64,000 bases of DNA from Hominimerdicola alba 8 (GTDB lineage Bacteria > Bacillota > Clostridia > Oscillospirales > Ruminococcaceae), in the NCBI RefSeq assembly GCF_000178155.2, contig NZ_ADKM02000122.1:172921-236920 (forward strand). Direction: 5' to 3'. The translations under genes were made by a program, and so were the position numbers. This document shows positions 59,649 to 64,000 of this stretch, piece after piece. Each line of letters begins with the position of its first letter. Within the stretch, counting starts at the first letter, position 1. The notes under the pieces are model-generated. The model was not told the DNA's origin, did not search any database, and saw only the letters and a program-made list of their open reading frames with translations.

Positions 59649-61352
59649 TTAATTACTAAAGCTTTGAACCCTTTGAGCTACAACTTTTTCAATATGTTTC
59701 ATCCAAGCCGGAGCTTCAAGATTATCACGCTCAGTCTCGCACTGGAGTATCAAATCCCTCAAATGTTCAGGACGAGCCTGCTTGCCCTCGAACATGGAAA
59801 CGAAGTGTCTGCGGAACTGCTCCAAAGAAAGGGGAACAATATCAAGTCTCTGCTTAACATTGCCTTTGGCATACCAGATACCGTGGCGGAATGTTTCAGC
59901 GGTGTTGGTATCAATTCTGATTGCAAGAAAAAGACCATACACAGGCTTATTATAATTCAATACAGCATCGGAAACATGACGGCGCACAGGTTCGCCCTCC
60001 ATTGCTTCCTGCCTTGAAGATGTGGACATTGTAACCTCTGTCAGTATCATGAAGTCCTCAAATTCACAGTAAAGATCGCCTTTACCACCGCCTGCTGCGG
60101 TTACGGGCAAGAAGTCAGAATCAAGTCGGAAACCACGAACCTCATAAGGCTTGTTGACCATGTGATCTATCGCAAGCGCAGCTCTCCAAAGTGTCCACTC
60201 AAAGTATGCAGGAGTTTCGTCTTTCGGTATTTCGATAGCGTTATCTTCATCGTAAACGAGCTTTCCACCGCCCTTAATAAGCAGAGACATATAATCGGCA
60301 ATTTCCTGCCACTGATTGCACTGATCGTTAGCATACTGTATCTCGTCAGTTTTGGCGAGTGTATCCTCTAAACGCTGTCTTGCTATATTGATCTCGGCAG
60401 GAGTATCAAGAGGCAGATCGGAAATATCATAAACGATATGACGTTCCTTCATTTGCTTTTTGAGATCTTCAAGCAATGTTTTGGCTACGTCTATATTGTC
60501 AGTCGGCAGAGGCGCGCCCGAACACAACTGCTTGTATGCTTTCATTAGAGGTTCCGAAGTTGCTGTATCTTTTGCGAGCTTCTCAGCGAGTAAATGCTTT
60601 GCAGGCACGATCATAATACCTCTGCCCTTACGCTGAAACATTCCCGAAATGCGGAGATAACGCATATTCATGTCACTATAATCAAGGAAGTTGTCAGCTT
60701 TTTTATCGTAATGCTTCCCACGCTCCTTAATCTCATTTTTATCAAAGGTACGCTTTGCAGGTGCTTTAGCTCTGCGCTTCCTGAGATTAAGAATACGGTC
60801 AACAACCTCCGAGAGATCATAACTCGGATTTGTAGTGTGTCCCCAAAGGGCAAACTCAATACGGCTCATTTCCGTAGAGCCTGTCCGCTTCTCCAGTTCC
60901 AACATGATAGCGAGCATCCAGCGGAGCGGAGAGAAGTAGGTTGTCTTATCGGGCATTTCAAACTGCTCAACGCTCATAGCTCTGAGGAAACACTCTTGTA
61001 CAGCAGGAAAAGTATCTGCTTTAAGAAATGTTCTGCCAAACGGAGTTATATCGTCCATAGCTCCAAGATCGTCCTGATTGCCGTCCTTCTTGCTTACCTG
61101 TGGAAAAATGTACCCGTTCTTCGCAAACATTAAGCGCCATTTACGAGCATGACTGCCTGATTCATCTTTACCGCTTTCATTCTGGATAATGCCTTCCTTG
61201 TTCAGCAGGTTCATAAAACCGATCTCATTATCCCTGCCGTGCAGCTTTCCGACAAATGCGGACTTGGCGTATACTGCAAGACCTTCCTGTATTCTGTTAG
61301 GATTTCTCAAGCCAGTGTTACCTACAAGCCATATTTTAATGTTTTCTTCCAT
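59649..61352 (-). CDS. AlwI family type II restriction endonuclease
   Basis: About 567 residues. The nuclease core near residues 430-475 reads GGGKGDLYCEFEDFMILTEVT, then EGEPVRRHVSDAV, matching the AlwI/PleI-type family of type IIS enzymes in which the metal-binding Asp and Glu are set this way. AlwI itself cuts outside GGATC; the target here is not proven. The start at MEENIKIWL has AGGAG eight bases upstream. It begins 14 bases after the methylase gene stop, so the two are cotranscribed. Confidence 0.87.
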   Translation of the reverse strand: MEENIKIWLVGNTGLRNPNRIQEGLAVYAKSAFVGKLHGRDNEIGFMNLLNKEGIIQNESGKDESGSHARKWRLMFAKNGYIFPQVSKKDGNQDDLGAMDDITPFGRTFLKADTFPAVQECFLRAMSVEQFEMPDKTTYFSPLRWMLAIMLELEKRTGSTEMSRIEFALWGHTTNPSYDLSEVVDRILNLRKRRAKAPAKRTFDKNEIKERGKHYDKKADNFLDYSDMNMRYLRISGMFQRKGRGIMIVPAKHLLAEKLAKDTATSEPLMKAYKQLCSGAPLPTDNIDVAKTLLEDLKKQMKERHIVYDISDLPLDTPAEINIARQRLEDTLAKTDEIQYANDQCNQWQEIADYMSLLIKGGGKLVYDEDNAIEIPKDETPAYFEWTLWRAALAIDHMVNKPYEVRGFRLDSDFLPVTAAGGGKGDLYCEFEDFMILTEVTMSTSSRQEAMEGEPVRRHVSDAVLNYNKPVYGLFLAIRIDTNTAETFRHGIWYAKGNVKQRLDIVPLSLEQFRRHFVSMFEGKQARPEHLRDLILQCETERDNLEAPAWMKHIEKVVAQRVQSFSN

Positions 61353-61366
61353 AGTGATTTCTCCTA

Positions 61367-63247
61367 TCAATACCCGATAAACAGGTACTCCTGAACAGAA
61401 TTTCTATGTGTTTTAGCGTCAGCCTGATTGCCGAACGCATATTTATAGTCTACGGGAACTACTTCAACGTGTTCCTTGTATTTCTTCATCAATGCTACCA
61501 TATCCTCTTGCGTAGGCAAGCTGTTGGAGGAGTATGAAACAATAAGGATACTGTCGGAGAATTTGCTAAACAGCTTATCGAAGGCTTCATACGCTCCGTT
61601 TTTCGTTGAAAAAGGTGTAGGATATGATTTGAATTTCTTTGTTTTTGTATGCTCTTGTATTTCTACGCCCTTCCAGTCACGGGCAAGTCCCTCGATAAAA
61701 TGGTATCTCCGCACATATTCATTGTCTGATAACGGCGAATAGTATGGGGGATCTATATATACAAGATCGGGCTTTTCAACATCTAAAGCCATTGCATCGC
61801 CATTTACAGACTTATTCGCCTTATGATTATCAAAGACAGCATTATTAACCGCTTCTACTGCCTCAAGAAACTGTTGCGACAGCGTTTTCTGCAAGTCTTT
61901 TCGACCGTCATCATACCTATGACCTGTATATGTAAAAATACCACGAGGTCTTTTTTTCGTGCAGGCACGGATAAGAGCAGTCATCGCAATAGCTTTCTTA
62001 TACTGATCGTCTATTGCAGCTATGTTTGTGCGAAGTATATCTATCAGCTCATTTTCATCATCGGTATAATACAAATCCTTGAATGTGTCAGATACGAAAT
62101 GATCTACTTCTCCTTGCTTTATCAATAGCTTCTCCGCTTCTGCAATGGGGAGTGTTACGGTATTATTCTCAACCATAGCTTTTGTAAATGTCGCTGACAT
62201 AGCCATATAATCGTTGCTAATTACGGTTTTACCATGAGATTTGAACATATAGCCTACAATACCTGAACCCGAAAACAGATCGACAACGGTATCAAATTCA
62301 AAACGTGAAGCGACATTCCATATTTCACCGAGCAGTTTCCTCTTGGAACCCATAAAGCGAGTCGGCGGATATAACGATACCTGATCGGAGAGAGGTTCAC
62401 TCTTAACCATCTTTTTCTTTTCAGGCGGTATAGTTACGATAACATCTTCACCTTTTCTGGTATCTCCATGACAGGAGATATGTCTCTTAGTCTGGATAAC
62501 CTCTATCTTGTACCGTTCATAAAGCTGGTGGACAAGGGGGTGATTGGAATTAGTGAGGATAACGTAGCATCCTCGCTCATGAAGTGTACCTATCATCTTT
62601 GCAAGCTCAACATGATCGTCCTCATAAAACTGTTCTTTGGTATATCTCTTGAAATCCGAGTTTTCGGATATGGGGAGATAAGGCGGATCCAAAAATACAA
62701 AATCGCCTGGTTGAGCGTAATGTTCAAGAACAAGTATATAATCGCCGCAAAGTATTTCAGCCTTACGCAGTGCTTCGGAAGCAAGTCGCAGAGCATCAAT
62801 ATCACATATCTTCGGATTCTTATACTTGCCAAACGGTGTATTGAACTGCCCACTCCTGTTTACACGGTACAAGCCATTAAAACAAGTTTTGTTCAGATAG
62901 ATCGTTCTTGCTGCAGCTTCGGCTTTCGGAAGCGTCTGCCAGTCAAGAGAACGAACCTCATAAAACATCTCGCTTGTATTCTCATATTTCTGCAAGCACT
63001 CAATAACATCATCAACATGATGTGCGACCTGGAGATACATATTTATCAGCTCAGGGTTGCTGTCAGCTATGATAGCGTTCTCAGGCTTCAAAGAAAAGAA
63101 TAAAGCTCCACCGCCGAAAAAAGGCTCAATATATCTGCCATACGTTTTCGGAACTCTCGGCATAAGCTCACCGAGCATCTGCGTTTTACCGCCAGCCCAC
63201 TTTAGAATAGGCTTTGCCACAGGAGCCTTTGTTGTTTTAACGCTCAT
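61367..63247 (-). CDS. Dual-domain DNA adenine methyltransferase (Dam/D12 class, two fused units)
   Basis: About 626 residues with two complete N6-adenine methylase units. The first has ILKWAGGK, FFGGGALFF (about 43-51) and DPPYLP (about 187). The second, from about residue 297, has RFMGSKRKLLGE, DLFSGSGIVGY and IDPPYYSP (about 498). Such fusions serve asymmetric type IIS sites, one unit for each strand, as in M.FokI. The start ATG overlaps the stop of the controller gene (TGATG), so translation is coupled. It protects host DNA from the following endonuclease. Confidence 0.9.
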   Translation of the reverse strand: MSVKTTKAPVAKPILKWAGGKTQMLGELMPRVPKTYGRYIEPFFGGGALFFSLKPENAIIADSNPELINMYLQVAHHVDDVIECLQKYENTSEMFYEVRSLDWQTLPKAEAAARTIYLNKTCFNGLYRVNRSGQFNTPFGKYKNPKICDIDALRLASEALRKAEILCGDYILVLEHYAQPGDFVFLDPPYLPISENSDFKRYTKEQFYEDDHVELAKMIGTLHERGCYVILTNSNHPLVHQLYERYKIEVIQTKRHISCHGDTRKGEDVIVTIPPEKKKMVKSEPLSDQVSLYPPTRFMGSKRKLLGEIWNVASRFEFDTVVDLFSGSGIVGYMFKSHGKTVISNDYMAMSATFTKAMVENNTVTLPIAEAEKLLIKQGEVDHFVSDTFKDLYYTDDENELIDILRTNIAAIDDQYKKAIAMTALIRACTKKRPRGIFTYTGHRYDDGRKDLQKTLSQQFLEAVEAVNNAVFDNHKANKSVNGDAMALDVEKPDLVYIDPPYYSPLSDNEYVRRYHFIEGLARDWKGVEIQEHTKTKKFKSYPTPFSTKNGAYEAFDKLFSKFSDSILIVSYSSNSLPTQEDMVALMKKYKEHVEVVPVDYKYAFGNQADAKTHRNSVQEYLFIGY

Positions 63248-63474
63248 CACTCTGCATCCTTTCGATCAGTTGTTTCAGGCACCATTTCCATAATATCTCC
63301 AATATCGCATTGCAGAGCATTGCATATCTTTACAAGCACATCCGTTGTAACATTCTCATTCTTGCCGAGCTTCGCCATAGAAGCATGACTTATTCCTGCT
63401 GCAACACAAAGGTCCTTTTTCTTCATGTCTTTGTCTATCAGCATTTTCCACAGCTTTTTATAACTTATCGCCAT
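63247..63474 (-). CDS. XRE-family HTH regulator (restriction-modification controller)
   Basis: 75 residues, a single Cro/C1-type helix-turn-helix: DMKKKDLCVAAGISHASMAKLGKNENVTTDVLVKICNALQ. As the first gene of the restriction-modification operon and of the usual size, it is likely a C-type controller that times methylase and endonuclease expression. A perfect inverted repeat lies between its promoter and start (63511-63533). GGAG is ten bases before the ATG. Confidence 0.85.
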   Translation of the reverse strand: MAISYKKLWKMLIDKDMKKKDLCVAAGISHASMAKLGKNENVTTDVLVKICNALQCDIGDIMEMVPETTDRKDAE

Positions 63475-63510
63475 TGGGATAACACTCCATCATTGAACTT
63501 TCTGTCTTCT

Positions 63511-63533
63511 ATTGCAGAACTAAAATCTGCAAT
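63511..63533 (-). promoter_or_regulatory. Operator candidate (C-box) of the restriction-modification operon
   Basis: Perfect 8-bp arms ATTGCAGA/TCTGCAAT with a 7-base spacer, located just after the predicted transcription start of the controller gene. Confidence 0.6.
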
Positions 63534-63550
63534 CGCTGAATTACATATAT

Positions 63551-63579
63551 AGTATAGCATATCTTGTGTTGTTTTTCAA
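63551..63579 (-). promoter_or_regulatory. Promoter of the defence operon
   Basis: On the - strand TTGAAA, 17 bp, TATACT. Confidence 0.75.
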
Positions 63580-63786
63580 GAGCAATTTTGAAATAAGCGC
63601 AAAAAATATAAAAGAGAGTATAATCGGTTAAGAATCACACTCTCTTAGCTATAATGTTGATATTAGGCTGTTCCGGACTTTTATCCATTTAGGAAAGCTA
63701 CTACGGTATTCATGGGGTACATTTTGAAAAATGACCACCCTGAATACAACAGCTTGTTAGAGGGTTTTGCACCCCTAAGACCCCGC

Positions 63787-63815
63787 TTGAAAAATGAAAG
63801 AAAAAGTGATATAAT
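63787..63815 (+). promoter_or_regulatory. Promoter of the second MobC-like gene
   Basis: TTGAAA, 17 bp, TATAAT, 44 bases before the start codon, with GGAGG in between. Confidence 0.8.
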
Positions 63816-63859
63816 GGATATTGAAAATGGGCGAATACTATTATTTTGGAGGTTTGTCT

Positions 63860-64000
63860 ATGAATGTAAAATCAGACGAGGAACGGAAGTCTAAAGTGCT
63901 GAAAGTCCGCTTGAACGACAAGGAGTTTGCCAAGCTGAAACAGTACACCGAGGAAAGCGGTCTGCGCTCAATGTCGGAATATATTTACAATTCGATTTTT
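63860..64000 (+). CDS. MobC-like ribbon-helix-helix protein, N-terminal part
   Basis: Partial: only 47 codons are in the window. SKVLKVRLNDKEFAKLKQYT followed by RSMSEYIYNSIF is a ribbon-helix-helix pattern like that of MobC/relaxosome proteins. TTTTGGAGG lies before the ATG. It probably begins a second mobilisation module that continues beyond the right edge, so the defence operon is flanked by mobilisation genes on both sides. Confidence 0.72.
   Translation, partial: MNVKSDEERKSKVLKVRLNDKEFAKLKQYTEESGLRSMSEYIYNSIF

Larger units (their letters stand above)
63475..63859. other. Intergenic region between the defence operon and the second mobilisation gene
   Basis: 385 bases with two divergent promoters, the controller operator and an AAGAGAGT/ACTCTCTT inverted repeat (63612-63646). 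The stretch 63755-63786, with GCACCCCTAAGACCCCGC, could belong to a second oriT. A 60-codon frame here is not supported. Confidence 0.55.

Noticed and set aside
63712..63894. 60-codon + strand frame near the right edge
   Set aside because: It runs through the promoter and ribosome binding site of the MobC-like gene and has no ribosome binding site of its own.

Overview
The window looks like a low-GC Gram-positive gut Clostridia chromosome, most likely Ruminococcus or a close relative in the Oscillospiraceae. Supporting signs are clear sigma-A promoters (TTGACA-like, 17 bp, TATAAT-like), strong GGAGG ribosome binding sites, a cell-wall-binding repeat protein, isoamylase-type GlgX, an NfeD/slipin pair and a mobile element built on large serine recombinases. 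The genus call is an inference; no rRNA is present.

Region 1 (1-10 kb, + strand): end of an AI-2E-type permease, a two-gene acyl-CoA dehydratase activase/dehydratase-like pair, a LacI-like-sensor diguanylate cyclase, a nitroreductase and a cell-wall-binding repeat protein. Region 2 (10.2-24.3 kb, - strand): a rhodanese lipoprotein, then a complete glutamate-to-arginine pathway (argG, H, C, J, B, D, F) interleaved with unrelated genes: a pentapeptide protein, membrane proteins, a degenerate GH3 lipoprotein, TraX-like, GNAT and GyrI-like genes. Region 3 (24.5-34 kb): flavin reductase, NfeD/slipin, a pentapeptide protein with a bacterial-type PARG, GlgX, a nucleotidyltransferase, a thioesterase, a DHH phosphoesterase and a DUF1810 protein.

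Region 4 (34.0-43.1 kb) is the most unusual part. One - strand operon encodes a degenerate EAL protein, an anchored protein with a WxEGxDxxC signature, a SipW-type (Ser/His) signal peptidase, a membrane-anchored McrB-like AAA+ ATPase, a 998-residue fusion of a DUF2357-like domain, a long charged coiled coil and a second SipW-type signal peptidase, and two small accessory proteins. A divergent, strongly promoted gene makes a SipW-type exported protein with the same WxEGxDxxC signature. I read this as a candidate surface-fibre or export machine that has recruited a McrBC-like ATPase pair.

Region 5 (43.4-47.9 kb): an asparagine synthetase without its catalytic Cys, two tRNA-Pro genes, a small Cys-rich protein, BioY, an intact GH3 enzyme and a MITE-like 103 bp hairpin. 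Region 6 (47.9-64 kb) is a mobile island: a decayed serine recombinase, two tandem copies of a module (coiled-coil gene, TnpW-like gene, serine recombinase) sharing a GCGCGC-TATAAT promoter motif, a candidate oriT with mobC and relaxase, then a defence cargo (controller protein, dual-domain adenine methylase, AlwI-like endonuclease, AIPR protein) and the start of a second MobC-like gene at the right edge.
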